Positions 47,286 through 61,218 of a stretch of DNA of 64,000 nucleotides are shown here, piece after piece (within the stretch, counting starts at the first letter, position 1; each line of letters starts with the position of its first letter). This DNA is from Ptychodera flava. Lineage: Eukaryota; Hemichordata; Enteropneusta; Ptychoderidae. A model generated the notes under the pieces. The model was given only the letters and a program-made list of their open reading frames with translations, made no database searches and was not told the DNA's origin. Location: positions 12,895,441 through 12,959,440 of the forward strand of contig NC_091932.1 of NCBI RefSeq assembly GCF_041260155.1, given 5' to 3'. The position numbers and the translations under genes were made by a program.

Positions 47286-48160
47286 GTTCACGTAACAATA
47301 GACAGTCCGGTCTTCCTTGCGTGAAAGTGTACGGTGAGTTATAAGTGAAAGTTGCGCTCTCTCTAACCTTACCACGACAGATCACAAAATCATGTTGAGG
47401 TGAAAGCTTGGGACCAAACAAGGACTCGCGAGGAGAACATTTTAGCACCTTAGCTTGTAACTTATAGTCGCAGAAGTCAATTATACGCCGGACCACGCAT
47501 CGACGTGACACTATATCGCAGTACGTTCTTCTCATTATAAGCATTCAACTTCCGGGTTTTAGGGGAAAGGCCCTCTTTCATGTATAGTAAATCAACGAGG
47601 GCATTGTGGGAAAGGTAGCACTTTGGGTCCCCTAGCCCAATACAGTTCGCGGAGTGAGCGAAACAACCGTCATGTAGTCTATGAATGACAGGTGCAACCA
47701 AAAGTTCTGACACTCTACGCCCTCTGGTTTGCTGTGTCTGCTATCAGGGAATATGGCAAAATGTTACGCCAATCTTTCACGGCAAGTTAGTTGAACTTTA
47801 TATTTTAATTATGTCGTCCTTTAAAACAACTACACTGTTCTTATAAATCTCTCTAAAATGATGTTAAAATGCATTGTTTTAGCCTTGTAAACTTAATGCA
47901 CTGTGTGTAACGTTAAGTCAACAAATTAAATCAGGTAGGACCGGAAGTCAGTTGTCTATAATAACATTGAAAGTTACTCAGATCCTACAAAAGTACCACT
48001 ATAAACATTTCGATCTGCGAGTAGAGCAACCATAACAAAAATGTTGCACCAAAAATAAAGTTACAGGTAATGAAGCTTTGTGTCGTAGCAAGCCAAGAAT
48101 ATCAAAAACATTTGTCTCTGCATTGGTAAGATTTAGCAAACACAATTGCAGAAATTACAT
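47286..48160 (-). promoter_or_regulatory. Upstream region of gene B, conserved with gene C
   Basis: Blocks such as ATTTTAGCACCTTAGCTTGT, AGCATTCAACTTCCGGGTT and GCATTGTGGGAAAGG.AGCA are nearly unchanged between 47286-48160 and 61295-62358, so the promoter was duplicated together with the gene. Confidence 0.55.
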
Positions 48161-48197
48161 TAGGCCAGAACAAAAAATATTGTTCCTTGATTTTTTG

Positions 48198-48231
48198 ATT
48201 TTTTTTTTTTTTTTTTTTTTTGGGGGGGGGG
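48198..48231. repeat. Poly-T followed by poly-G run
   Basis: About 22 T directly followed by 10 G. It lies just outside the right edge of duplication copy 1. Confidence 0.9.
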
Positions 48232-49549
48232 TAATGTTACAGAGGCGGCAAGCTAAACCCTTTTTACGAGGAAGCAAAATCTCCAACTAGTCATATCGTT
48301 ACTGGTGACTCTTAATTGTCAACAATAATAGACTCATTATATTATATATACAGGCAGTTTTGACATATATATTCAGTGCACACCTCGTTCAAACCGATGT
48401 ACCGTTTATCCCGTGTCGGTAACTAGTTGAACAAATCCCAAGACGTATCTGGACTAACGTTGAGCAAAGTCTGTGATCAAATAAATAGTCAAGACACTAA
48501 AAGGCGCAATGACGTTCAGCATTAAAATTTTCAAGTTCTATTTACAACTTGTCGGAACACCTGTACCGATCCACTGTATTGCAGACAAGTTAAGGTAGTA
48601 TGCGCCTCGAAAGTGAAAGACTCAAAACTTATGCTCAAACTTTCCTCAAGGAATCTTTCAATCATTCTCTTTCAAAATCAAGAATAAAAAACTTCTTACA
48701 ATGCGAATTCAGCAGAACCACGGCGTTAACATAAACCGAAATATTATTTTAAATCTCCAAGTTATGAAAGCCCGATGAAAATAATGTCATACGGTTGTAA
48801 AGAGTAAACTTGTGCTGATCATACGAAATCCTTCTAAAATATCTAGATGATGAATCTGGAACTTCAAATTTCTGTAATAAATAAATTCTGAAAAATTTCA
48901 GTTTGAAAATTAATTAGATCGTGAAGTTGGTAGTGTTGCTCTAAGTGGAGTGATTTCCATGACTTTTGGAAATATTGCAAGCGGTTTTTTAGAAGTATTT
49001 GATGTGAAAAATGACATTTTCCAGTAGTGTCAACTATACTTGCGCAGCGCAACACGTTATTTTGTTTCGCTAAGGTGACTGTCATTAATTAATTGCTAAA
49101 CAAACTTCATGAGAATAATTTCTCCTGGAGTTTTCATGACTTTCAAGGACTTTCCAGAAGTACTGAAAGTGTAGTAAATGAGCTATAAAAAGTAAATTTT
49201 AACTAATTTAGTGAAACCCCTGTCACGGAAAGTCTAGCCTGCGCCAACCTATTCTAGTCAGCGACATGGCGAGCTATTCTGCACTAGGTACTAAACACAA
49301 TGTGTTTTCAATATCATTTCCATATGGTAAAAATTGAACAGAATCAGTTGCGTGAACACTTGGAATTTATTTGTATGCTTTACTGGTTTTGAACAGAATC
49401 AGTTGCGTGAACACTTTCAATATACTTGTATGCTTTACTGGTTTTAAATAAAAAGAAAAACTTTTTCCTTACCTGAATAACCTATTTTTTAAAGGCATAT
49501 TACCGGAACCACATAATTTTTGGGGGCCTAAGGTCAGATGGAGGACATA
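48232..49549. repeat. Spacer between the two duplication copies
   Basis: No gene. Holds a short R1 repeat copy (48593-48700, AAGGTAGTATGCGCCTCGAAA) and a 55-bp direct tandem repeat (49336-49390 and 49391-49445). Confidence 0.7.
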
Positions 49550-50895
49550 TAGGTATAGCGCCCTCAACGTTCAACTGAAGTGCGAAAATTCGTAAGGGTC
49601 ATGTATAGATGTATATGTCATTCTTTTTCCGCTTGCACCGAACTTACATACATATTATAGGTGCTCTTTTATTCAGAATAAAACTATATCAGACATTTGT
49701 GAGAATATGGTCCGTGTTAAGCCAATCCAATAATTTGACGGAAATTACAGCTGTTTACCAGTTTGCCAGTCTTAAGATATATGCATTGCCAAAACTTGCT
49801 GAAACGTTTGCACGTAAAACGATGACAACAGCATTTCATTTCCAGTGTGAATTTCAATAAACAACAGAAGTTTTGACTTCAATAGGTTTATTTGGTCACT
49901 ATTCATGATATTTAGTGTTTCAAGGAGGAGTATATAATATCTATTTGTACGCATCCTTAAATATGTCATGCAAGTCATACTCGGTCAGTTGCCGAATTAT
50001 CGACCAGACTTGAATTGTTCTTCAAACAACAAAACGTTATAATTCCGGTTTATCTTAAAATTTTAAAACAAAGGAAATAAAATAAATAGTCGTGAGCGCT
50101 AATCTTCCAAATTGAACACCTAACATTAAGACAGTACGAAACAAGAAAATCAGCAAAAAAGTATAAAATTTATAGTAAAGACCTCGTCAGGTCAAACTTT
50201 TTTAATAATGCAGCAGTATAGTTTTCGGAAATATTAAACTCTCATACATAGGGATATTTGAAGAATGATTTATTTTTATTAATCTTGCAGCAAGCACATG
50301 TGTATGGAAAAGTAAAACTTTTATTCGATCTATGGAGTCTTATGAATTTGAAATTAACGTTATAAATTTCTGATTGCAGTGACGAGTTCTGAAACTTCAA
50401 ACTGATAGGGAGAAGAGCCTCCCTGGCTCTCCGCATTGTTCAGCTGGGTATTTACCGAAGGAACGTAGCTGTAACTTCAATACGATAATACTATAATTAC
50501 TTTTCTTCGGCAAAAAACTCTTTTTCCCATTCTTCTACGTAAATCATTTTGAAGTACATAGTATCAGCTACAGTTACTGAGTATTTTGTACTCCTATGCG
50601 ATGGTATTATTGGCAAATGAATTCTAGTCTGGACTTAAAATTGATTAAGTTATCAAAATAGCAATTGATACTGAACATATAGATTTGCACTACAGGACAG
50701 ATACTTGGTCGTGTTGATAACTTGAACACCAAGTTTTTGAGACGAGACCTTGGGAGTAGTTCAGATATATGTGTTTTACGAACAGTGCTAAAATTATTGA
50801 AAATACAGCAAGTGTTTCAGACAATGAGCTTAAACGCGAATTCAAATTCCAGATTGTTTCGAAGCATGACCGTTTCAGTCACTGCTTTTTATATG

Positions 50896-51109
50896 AACAC
50901 GATAAGAACTAATTTGGGATAATTGGATGGTAAAGTATTGTCGATTCAATCTGCAAATGTAATCTCATCTGGTTTTGTTATTAAGTTACACACTTGCTTT
51001 TATGAGTAATTTGTAATATTGCAACATTCAGCTATAGGGCACCTAACACTTTTGAAATATTTAAAAAAATATAAAGATCCAATTATCCTAAATTAGTTCC
51101 AATCGTGTT
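50896..51109. mobile_element. 214-bp MITE, family copy 2
   Basis: Ends AACACGA...ATCGTGTT, flanked by TATG (50892-50895, 51110-51113). Copy 1 of the segmental duplication has the empty site (TTTTTATATGATAGATC at about 33457). The interior is inverted relative to 6414-6619. Confidence 0.78.
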
Positions 51110-52792
51110 TATGATAAATCATTCTCATGATAGCCAACAAAGTTGGTTTGAAAATAATAGATACTTGATCTTTGCCGAATATTTTTCGTGACAGTAATTG
51201 AAATAAAAACTTCAACGAAATGAGAACATGATGAAATTGTTTTCAATTTTCATTTGGGAAACACGGTATAGAGAAAAATTTCATGTCTTGAAACTACATC
51301 ATAAGACACTTTTGTTTGTGCAGTAAAACATAAAATCCTAATTATATCGTTTGTATTTACTGTGTAAATATTTTGTCTTTCAAGCACCGTACAGCATTGA
51401 AATTATCCGTTGTAAAAATATTGCGGCAGCTTCACTCATCTTGTCTACAAATAAGACCTTTAAAATCACAGTTATCATTACCGACATCGACGGCAGTGCT
51501 GTTACTAGCAAATTGTCGCCCAGTTGTGTGTCAGTTTTCAGATTCCATAAAATATACGCAGTGTGATACATGGAGCTAGCGTTCTAATATTTTGTCATCA
51601 AATACACTCCGTTTGTTGAGAGTATATACCATTACACAAATGTCTTTTGGATGATATGATACCAGTATTACGGTCAGGTGGCGTTCTAAATTGTCTCGTA
51701 GCTGTTACCGTCTGACTACAAACCTTCGTATGCAACGTTTTCAACAAAGCCCTCTCCTTCATTTGAGCCCTTCCCGCCATCAGCGTCCAGTTCTGCAACG
51801 TCGTCGGCTGTTTCGTAAGCTATGTTGTCGACGAACCCGTCTTCGGTGGATCTATTATCCATACGTTGTTGAATCTCTGGCTGAGCTGGATGGTGTCCGC
51901 CATTTCCCTGCTTGGTGACATCAGCCACGGTATAATCATTCTGTTTATGAGGATCACCAATACTTGAATAGTATACATCACTTTCTTTGCGCTGAGTTGC
52001 CCCGTCCGTTACGTCATTCGTAGTCATGGTGACAGCTGTAAACGTTAATTTATCCTCATAGGTAACGTTATGGTGATGCATGCTTTCGTTGTCATCCGTT
52101 TGATTATCCGTTGTTTCGTTCCTTTTTCTGTAGGAGAAATTTTGATCAATATTATTTTAAGCTTCATTTCCTTTACTTTTACATTTCACAATATCAATTC
52201 GACGACCCGATACTTCATTGCGCCAAACTTTGCCTACATTGCAGGATTAAAAATTTTCTTTGTACAGTCTCAGTAAAATAAGCCAGTTGAAGTGGAGGAA
52301 GAGGAAGTTCCCTCTTCATACACAGTCGGTCGAAACTGTTTCTATCTTCTATGTTATTAAATGAGCAATTCTTGCCTTATTTGCATTGCTCTGGAAAAAA
52401 ATACTCCCCGAAACTCGAAATAAAAATCTTTTGACTTCCCTTTGACAAGTATTATCTGCAGACCATACATCACTGTCATTTTAGGAAACTGTGTCGACGT
52501 AAGTTTTGGTGATTTTTATTTCGTTGCTCCTGCTATCAACTCAACTACAGTCAATAATTCTATATTATGTCGCTGAGTCCCGAAATGTGATTCAACCTAT
52601 TCTGCTTCCTAAGTGTTCCCTATAAATACGCAGATTGTTGTGGAGGTCAAAGGCTTTACATGCCAACAAAGTGATATATTATCAAGACTCAACGTCATTT
52701 AACAACAAGGGCTGTGCTTTAGAATAAATGACGTGCAAGTTGATGAAAATTCACCATGATCAGCGATCATTCAAACATCATCACTTTCTTAC

Positions 52793-52901
52793 CTTCTCTT
52801 GTAAATAATGAAACAAACCACTAAGGCGATGGCAATAATCAATAGGATTCCAGCAACTACGCCGCCAACGATACCTCCTGTAGATGTCTCTGCAGACTCC
52901 C
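52793..52901 (-). other. Gene C TM exon
   Basis: STGGIVGGVVAGILLIIAIA then LVVCFIIYKRR; 12 nt shorter than in gene B, frame kept. Confidence 0.85.
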
Positions 52902-53115
52902 CTGTAGATTTCAAATTGAGATGGGCTGTTATTTATTATAATCGAAACAATAAAATATGAAATAGTAGCAGCAAAATTGAGTCACACTCCTGCAAACAGA
53001 TGTAGGAACACGGTGCAACATGTTCATTAAAGTCTTGTATATGGAGGCAACGCCAGGGAAGAATGTGAATTAAACTAGCTTGTCGCTTATTGTGATGCTA
53101 ACAGTTTAAAACAAA

Positions 53116-53162
53116 TTAAATAATATAATAATAATAATATAATAATAAATAATAATAATAAC
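53116..53162. repeat. (AAT)n-like microsatellite
   Basis: Irregular AATAAT repeats starting 18 bases after the donor of the gene C stalk exon. Confidence 0.85.
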
Positions 53163-53974
53163 ATCGACAAAAATACTCACCATCACCATCACCACTAACA
53201 TCATCATCATAATGATTCATGATACCTGAGTCCCGGTTGTCGATGCTTTCTGTGTACGTGTGAAAGAAAGGTTGCTACTGGTTAATACAGAGCTTTCCAG
53301 TATACTATTAATTTCTTACGCTATGTCTGTAGTAAGACAAGAAATATTCAAGTAAATCATAATAACTAGAAGCGAACATTACGTTGTAAAAATGTGACAG
53401 TCCGAATATATATGTCCCGAAACGCATTCTACCTGTCAGATCACCGCCTTAGTAATCTATGCTTCGCTCCACGCAATGACGTATTACTATGCGAGACATT
53501 CGTCCAGTTCTAGTGAATATTGGAGGAGGGCATTTCCATTTACAGTAATAAGCCTACTTTCTACAATCTTAAACCTTAACAGGATAGGGCGTTCGAAATG
53601 TATCAGAAGTTAATCAAGTCAATGTATCCGGTAATTGAAAGCCCTAGAAATTTATGAAATGTAGTGCCACACCAAGTATTTTGACAGCTGTCGCTTCCAA
53701 CATCGACTTTTTTCATTTCTTAGCGTACAGAACTTCAACTCTGCAATTGAACATCCAATAACATTTGACAGCGAAAGTGTATTAAGAAGATTGCTGATAG
53801 GTCCTGTCAGTGACTGAAAATATTTGCAAAACAGCTTGAATGTACGTCAGATGAATATATGCATGCATGTATATTGTCGTGCGAGAACTAATGTTTAAGC
53901 CAGTCGTAGTTGATGCGTCTGATTTTCAATGATCGACTCAATGTGGGGGTCACGCGGCAAAGAAGTGTTCGTAC

Positions 53975-54214
53975 CTTGACAGTGCTTGCCGGTATACTCC
54001 TCTGGACACACGCAGTAGTATGTGATATTTTCTGAAATCGACACTTCACAAGTTCCACCATTCATACACGGCATACTATTGCACACAGTCACTTTTTGAG
54101 AACAGTTTTGACCAGTCCAACCATCGTTGCATTCACAAACTTTCATATCATCTTCTTGGTGACAGACTCCGTTATAGCTACACTCGTCGTCATCACAGCG
54201 AGTGAGCGAAAATG
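53975..54214 (-). other. Gene C EGF-like pair
   Basis: CDDDECSYNGVCHQEDDMKV and CNSMPCMNGGTCEV, intact; closest of all domains to gene B. Confidence 0.9.
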
Positions 54215-54383
54215 CTGAATGTGACAAACAGAAACACATTTGGCTGTCGACGTGTCTATTATATTATGGATGTTACATCCATGAATATATGTAAAGCTTA
54301 AAACTGTCCATTTAAATACGTCGTGTTAATGACGTTGCCAAACTCTTGAAGTACGATAATGTGCAAGTAAACCCTCATTCCAT

Positions 54384-56644
54384 TTAAGGTTCCTAGACAA
54401 TAAATCGACCTTTTTAATCTAACAATTCTCTGGTGGTTAATAAGCTCAGAACCCCGTAAATTATACATTTTCTAAAAGACTAGATATAGGGCAACATTTT
54501 GGTAACCACAATGTCACCATTGTTTAGTAAGCAATGGTGACATCGTGTTCTCCATGGCGCCTTTTAAGTGGGCGGTGCGCCCACTTTAATTTCACGGCCG
54601 CCCAGATAAAATCTAGGCCGCCCAGTTTAATTTTCGGCCGCCCATGCTTTTGAAACCCACCGTCAGCCTTTGTTCTGGGGTGGCGGGTTTGGTTTACGGC
54701 ATATTTTTATGTCGTGCCTTTGTTTGTTTCTGTATTTAATTTCAATAAAGTGTTAATTTAAATCAATAAGGCACATTTTGCTGTTGTTGTATGTGTGAAT
54801 TTGTCATTTTAGTACCTCGTCAAGATATGTCACGACGATCATAGCGGAAGAAAGACCGCGAGAGAAGCTCGACCGACTTGTCAACCCATTCACACAATAA
54901 CTGTGTGGTCGCATCAAGATGTAAGTGTTGTCTCGATTGATTTTGCCGAATTTTCCCCCAAGAAAGTACCTACATTCTTTTAACACCCTCAAATTCAGGG
55001 TTCTCCCAAGTCCAAAACAGCGTCGAGGCCCGCGACGCTATCGTTCAAGCCCTCGACGCTTTCGATCTCTTCGCAACGCTATCATTGTTACCCGCGACAC
55101 TATGAGGTTCAGCCGCAAAATGTTCACAATGGTGCACCGACTGGTCAACTTCCGTACGATCACACGAAAGGAAGACATATTATTTGTAGCTTCGTTGTTT
55201 TACAATGTCACTTGTTATTACTCCTTTAAATTTGTATGAAGTGTTAACAACAGAAGAATTTCACACGTCCCACCCTTGACTCCAGCGACCCATCCGAAGA
55301 AATCGTAAAGGACAGAAAATTTGATATAAACCATAGTCAAAAGACAGCAAAAGTCAGCGACGATTTCCGCTCTTACTTGACGAAATATTTTGAAATCAAA
55401 CTGATTACACATTCCCTAGATACAGAAGTGGCAATTTGGTGAAATTTCTGTTTGACTCACATCTTGAAATAAAAAGCAAACTTGGAAAGAAGACTTCATA
55501 TATAATGCCGATCAACAGCATAGCATAGCTTATTAGGGAACTGTATGTCATTTGTTGGCTGCACGTTAAAGCAACTCAACTTTCCAAGATCAAACGATCA
55601 GTATCTTGTGAAAACAGCAACACAGCAATGAAAATTGTTATAGTCAGCGGTAAAAACTCTTAACAAATGAAAATGCATGTGAAGAGAATCAAAACCGAGA
55701 TCGCGTGCGTGAATGAAAATACTGTAAACAATGGCGGATATGACATCAGAGTGGGACTCTTCTATTTTGGTACCGGGGGTGCGCAGGGTCAGAGAACCCT
55801 GATAAACGTACTGAAAAAACGTAGTATTTTCCTAGAGGTCGGATGCTATCACGGGAACTTCGATGTCTCATTGTTTTACATCTTTTAATAGTTTCTTTGA
55901 TCTGATCAGTTTTACCAACTGTAACGGTATATTTTACTCTCCTAACCTTTCTTTATTTGAGTTAAACAAGGGTAGGAGTTAAACTGTAGTGCACTTTTGT
56001 TATCAGCAATATTTGGTCAAAATATGTAAATATCATGCAAATGATTATGCAAATTAGCCCCCACATATTTTTTTTTCTTTGTAGAGAACACTGTCTAAAA
56101 TCACTCACTCACATGACTATCACGTGACAAGTAATTTGCATGACCTTTCAAAATCAGTTTTCCCTATGTTTTGTCTTAATACTTCAAAATATCTGACTCA
56201 AACTTGCTGGAATGCAAGCTATCACAACGCTCTTCAAAATAGTACCTCAGATATTTTATATCTTGCCTGGTTTTTTTAGTACAATTTTAAAGAAATCAAA
56301 GGGGGTTAAATTCACCGCGATGGAAGTTTTTCTGGCATAAATATTGTTTAAGACGGTTTAATTCTGAGACACACTTTGGAAGATCCTTAGGACAGCTTGC
56401 ACTCACACAAATTTCAGCAACATATCTCAAACATTGAAACAAAACATAGGGAAAACCGATTTTTAAGAAGGTTATGCAAATTACCTGTCACGTGATATTT
56501 ATGTAAAGAATGGTGACACTATGGTAACCAAAATGTTCCGTATATCTAGGCTTTTCAAAAATATATGATTTACGGGGTTCTGAGCTTATTTACCACTAGA
56601 GAATTGTTAGCTTAAAAAGGTCATTTCTTGTCTTGGAAGCTTAA
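54384..56644. mobile_element. 2.25-kb element with 130-bp inverted repeats and TTAA duplication
   Basis: Element 54388-56640 is flanked by TTAA (54384-54387, 56641-56644). The ends (about 54388-54521 and 56509-56640) are long inverted repeats: CCTTTTTAA.CTAACAATTC and AAGCTCAGAACCCCGTAAAT occur in both. TTAA duplications are typical of piggyBac and Kolobok. Gene B has a single TTAA at the matching place (about 40938). No transposase was recognised. The interior includes repeated GGCCGCCCA motifs (54595-54645) and a second inverted pair (about 56120-56250 against 56375-56505). Confidence 0.75.
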
Positions 56645-57015
56645 ACAAGCAATCAAAGTAATCTTCGAGGGGGCGGTACGGACAAACGTTGGCGAAAAGG
56701 CAGGATTTTCCATGAAACTGTTCAGGAGTGGGGATGAGGACATTACATTATTTGTGTCCCTAATCTGTTCAGCGCAGGAATGTAGCGAACTCGCTTGTTT
56801 TGGCCTGGATTTTCTTGATTGTTTCGTTCCCCCGCTCCCGAGATAGGAATTTGACATATCTCTAATGTAACCACGAGGATGATACTACATCAACTGATAC
56901 AATAATTAATAACGGATAATCACAAATACCAAAGGTGGTTAATATTGACAGGCATTAAGAAAATATTCGAACATAAGGCTACTTTCAAGGTATTTGGGGT
57001 ATTATATTACACTAA

Positions 57016-57126
57016 GTTTCAATCCTGTATGGGTCTCCGCCAACTCCGATCCAAACAACGTTTGGGTGGGGTTGATGGAGAGTTATCTGGTTGGAGTTGG
57101 CGGAGACCCATACCCACGACTGAATC
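57016..57126. repeat. Foldback element, orthologue of 41904-42012
   Basis: Same inverted arms (TGTATGGGTCTCCGCCAACT) in the corresponding gene C intron. Confidence 0.7.
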
Positions 57127-57288
57127 TTTCAGTCTTGAAGTATGACTCATATAGGAAAATAAAAACCTGAGCAAACGCGTAATCCAACACGTCGATATAT
57201 TCTGCTGGCGACATAACAGTGTGCTGTTTAAACGGTTCTTCACAAAACCATATAATAGCACAAAAGACTAGTTTTAAAATTTGTTTAC

Positions 57289-57667
57289 CTTTATAAAAAA
57301 CTGCAAATCCACGATCGTTGCCGAAGAGATATGACTTAAAAATGAATCTTTAAGACATTCATTTTAGTAATCCCAATATAATGATCTGTACTCTCTCCTC
57401 TCTCGAAGCTATCTTTTGTGACAGTGTAATCAGGTTTCTTTCCGATGAGATCAAAAAAGGTCAATTTGTCGTCTCGAATAATTAACCAATCATTAGCAAG
57501 GTAAAACATTCTAAGAGTTACATTGAAGACGTTCTCGGACTTCGTCGTGACCGTCCATCCACAATCTGACCATGATGGATACTCATTTGGAAATCCCGGT
57601 GAAAGAATCCAACCACTCATCTGAGAATCGTTTACAAACCACTCATGTCCACAGGGCTCCACTGTAG
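57289..57667 (-). pseudogene. Gene C CUB exon with frameshift
   Basis: GWILSPGFPNEYPSWSDCGW and VFNVTLRMFYLAND are intact, but after VLKIHF the frame hits TAA. The gene B exon continues through VSYLFDNDRGFVIFY; the same DNA is still present here one base out of frame. Confidence 0.85.
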
Positions 57668-58199
57668 CTGCAATTATAAACAAACTTCACTAGGACCGTG
57701 ATCGAAAGTTCACATGAAGAACTACAATCTTTACAATTATATGACACTGTGTTGTTAGAAAATAACAGCATGAATAATTCGATATTAATCAGATGCTTAG
57801 CTCCAGTCTTCTAACAGGGAAAGATGAAGTGGACTATGCTCACTAGTTGGTGAACAAATACGCCTTTTTACACCTGTATACGGAGATATAACGTTTCAGG
57901 TCACTGGACCTAAAATACCTTCAACATCTGGGCAGCGAACTTTGCAGGTTTTCGGTTCCATCGTCCTAAAAAAAGCCGTTGTGCAGCAAGGACTAACGTG
58001 GACTAATGAAGCCGAGCTGCAATCTCACCCATGATTTTTCTGAAAACTTCGCCGAGTTACGTGTTGGCCTTATTCTGATCACTTATAATGAGTAGTTTTC
58101 GATACATTTGTAGACAACTGCAGTCAATACGTTTACTTTATCAAACAATGTGTTTGTGGTGAAATTATGGCAAAAAGCATTCCAGGTTGAATTGTGAAT

Positions 58200-58580
58200 A
58201 TACGTAGAAATGTTGTTGATGGGAGACAGCGAACATTGGTGATCTATACATACGACGCTTGAAACAAAGAGCAAAATTATTTTAAATGATCGAAATCATG
58301 ACTTAAATCGATTTTATGAGAACCTGCCATCAGACCATCTTTTACGGGTTCCAAAATGTACAGCATTGAGAAAGAAGCTAAGTTTTATTCCAATTTAATT
58401 TCAATTTTAAACAAGTCAAATTCGGATAATGTCCTGTTTTTTATACTGGTTTTAATTTTTTGGGTTGCTTATGTACTATGTTATGTTTTAGTTCTATAAC
58501 GTTTGTGTGTATTGCTTGATTGGTGATTAGAACCACATGTGATTTTCTCTAGGGGAGATAATAAAGTTTTCTGAAAAAAA
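58200..58580 (+). mobile_element. LINE 3' end in the gene C intron
   Basis: Absent from the matching gene B intron. Encodes LRVPKCTALRKKLSFIPI, similar to the C-terminus of many LINE RT proteins, then an AATAAA-like signal (GATAATAAAG) and a run of nine A. The left limit is approximate. Confidence 0.55.
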
Positions 58581-61218
58581 AATAGAGATACTCACGAGGC
58601 TTACAGTGTACTCCTGCATGTACGTCATCGTTTTGCACACATTCAGTGAGATTGGTAACATTGAATGCATGACACTCTGTCATTGTTGTACTAGTTCCGA
58701 CAGTCGTGCATTTCATACCAAATATTCCATCATTACCCCTCCCGAATTTAGAATCCTGTAACTCTTTGTTTCTGTCTGTACCATTGAATCCTATTCGTGT
58801 GAGAAAATTCCTTTATCGTAACTTTTCAAATAACAAACGTATTCGAATCTATAATCTTATCAGGAATTCTTCCTTTTATTTCGACTACTATAACATGCTG
58901 TGCAAACAGTGATTGCAAGTTTCATACACACTGTAGACTATACATTATATAATCGACTTTCCCTTTATACACTATTAGCAGCAATTTTTCAGCATAAAAT
59001 ATCGAAGGCAAAACACAAGCCACTCTGACCTGGTATTAAGAAATTTTAGTAAATCAAATGCATGAAAACTTTTCTGCATGTGTACGCAGGTCATAATATG
59101 TGTGCATATCAATGTTCAACTCTTTGCAGATATAGAATAAATTTTCCTTTGAAGCCCGGGTACCTAATAAAGGTTGATCGCATGTCGTGTGACCTTAAAG
59201 TGCCAGGCACTATTTTAAAGAATAACAGAGAGTCACACTTAGGGCAACAAATTTGCAAAATAAGTTCGTGTATAATTATTATGGTTGAATTTAGTCAAAA
59301 GTGGATTTATTTTGGATGTAAATAAATGTTTGATGATGTATATAGTTACGTACCAAGTTCTCCGCAGACATAATCTGCAATTGTCTGGTTCCAGAACTTA
59401 TTGCATACTGTTCCACAGTAACTTTCCCGTTTGTGGTCCACGCAGATTTCAACTCTCCCTTCAAACGGGGTAGACCCATCAACCAGTCTAATATGTTTGA
59501 TTGACAATTGCACGTCTTGGAGAGCTGAAGCAAAGGAGGTACGGGTCGCAATGTGAACTTTTCGGGTCTCATTTTATGATCTTGATTCAAAAGTTTTATA
59601 TGAAAGCTATTTCGTTTTATGTTAGAGGCAAAGCAAAATCGGCTGAGTTTCACAGAAGTGGAAATAATTTGATACAGTACAAATAAGAACAACGATAAAG
59701 AGCTACAAGTTTCTGAAAGTACATAAATTGTGAAGTGAGGACCAACACATATTCTCTCCGTTGAAAAATGTCAAGTCTGCGGAAGAAATATAATAAGAAT
59801 TTTCTATCACCCTCAAAGGTGAATTCATCGTGTTTTGAGTTTGATTTATATATATTTTTGGTATTTTCTTGTGTGGACTTAGATAGTATCCAGGATCTGT
59901 AGTGTAGCGTGTAAGTACAGGCATCACGCCGTTGTCACTGATTTTGGCATTTGCTTTTGCTTTGACGGGGAGGAGGGGGTCTAAAACAAATCGAAAGAAT
60001 TACGATGGTCGTGCGACAGTTTTCATTATTGACGTCCCCTAAAGAATCGTTTCTCACCCACCCAATTGGAATACTCGTTCAAAATACCTATGAATATATA
60101 AGTTCTACATCATCAAACCACAAATTTCTCGAGAACTGGCGCCACGGTATTACAATGGAAAGATTTACATGATTTTAACATTAAAGTTTAATAAGTTCCG
60201 TATTTTTTAAATTAAAGTAGAACTTTTTTCAATCGTTGCATAAAAATGTGAATCTCAAATGTTTCGAGCGTGAAATGAAACAGTCATCCCCTAGCTTTTG
60301 CCTTTTACTTGTAACGTAAAGGAAAAGTTTCAAAAGTTTGTCAAGCAAAATCAACAAATTATTTGACGGTAAACTGCACCATGGCTTTCCTTCACCCATA
60401 TATTGTTATGAACAACCCCTGTAACAAATTTTAGCAAATTTTGTTCGGTCTTGATCGCTATATAGCTTTAATTAAAGTACAATCAAGCTTGCAAATTAGC
60501 AATTAGGTAACATGAAACTGATACAGATCTTTCACTCTTGTCATGTCTTCCTAACGATTTTCACAAAGAAATTTATCTTGGTCGCCTCTTTGCAGTGTTC
60601 GTATCTTCTTTCGCGATTACTGATACAATATATTCGATAGAAACAGACATAGTCGACTGTACGGACAGATAATTTCAGGTCAGAGTTTGGAGGTCAAAGA
60701 AGCTAGATATTATTTTCTCACATTGTGGGTACATCGAAACTTTTATGTGTGGTATCATTTCACAGAAGTACCAAACGAAAAATGAGAACAGAGCTTTCAG
60801 TTCCTCCTATTCTTTTTGCTGTTACTCTAGCGCAGTAGCACTTCAATATTACAATGTCATAGGAAGAAGGAATAAAAAGTCTTTGAGTCTTCAAAAAAGT
60901 CTGCCATTTGATGTTTGCAGACCTGACGAAAGACCCTTTCACATTTCTCAATGGACATCCGGTACTTTGATGAAGACTGTCAATGTGTTTCGATCAGCCC
61001 CGTTGACAACAAGTAACATATCAAATTTTACATAAACAAGTAGCATGCAATCATCCCATTTTTTTGAAAATCTTACAATTAGCTGTTCGGACATAACGCG
61101 AGTCGTCATACTGGCTGTTACGATCAAAAGCTACAAGCAAGCTGAACCGTACTTGGGGTACCTACAGCTTACATGTCTTTGTTGACAATAACACACTCTG
61201 AATGGCAGTGTGACCTAC

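Larger units (their letters stand above)
31200..48160. repeat. Segmental duplication, copy 1 (holds gene B)
   Basis: Aligns with 49550-62358 at both ends: the left match starts at GCCCTCAACGTTC (about 31212), the right match ends at GCAGAAATTA (about 48158). It includes the gene B exons, introns, 3' flank and promoter. Copy 1 is longer because of insertions, mainly a PLE and a Harbinger-like element. Confidence 0.88.
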
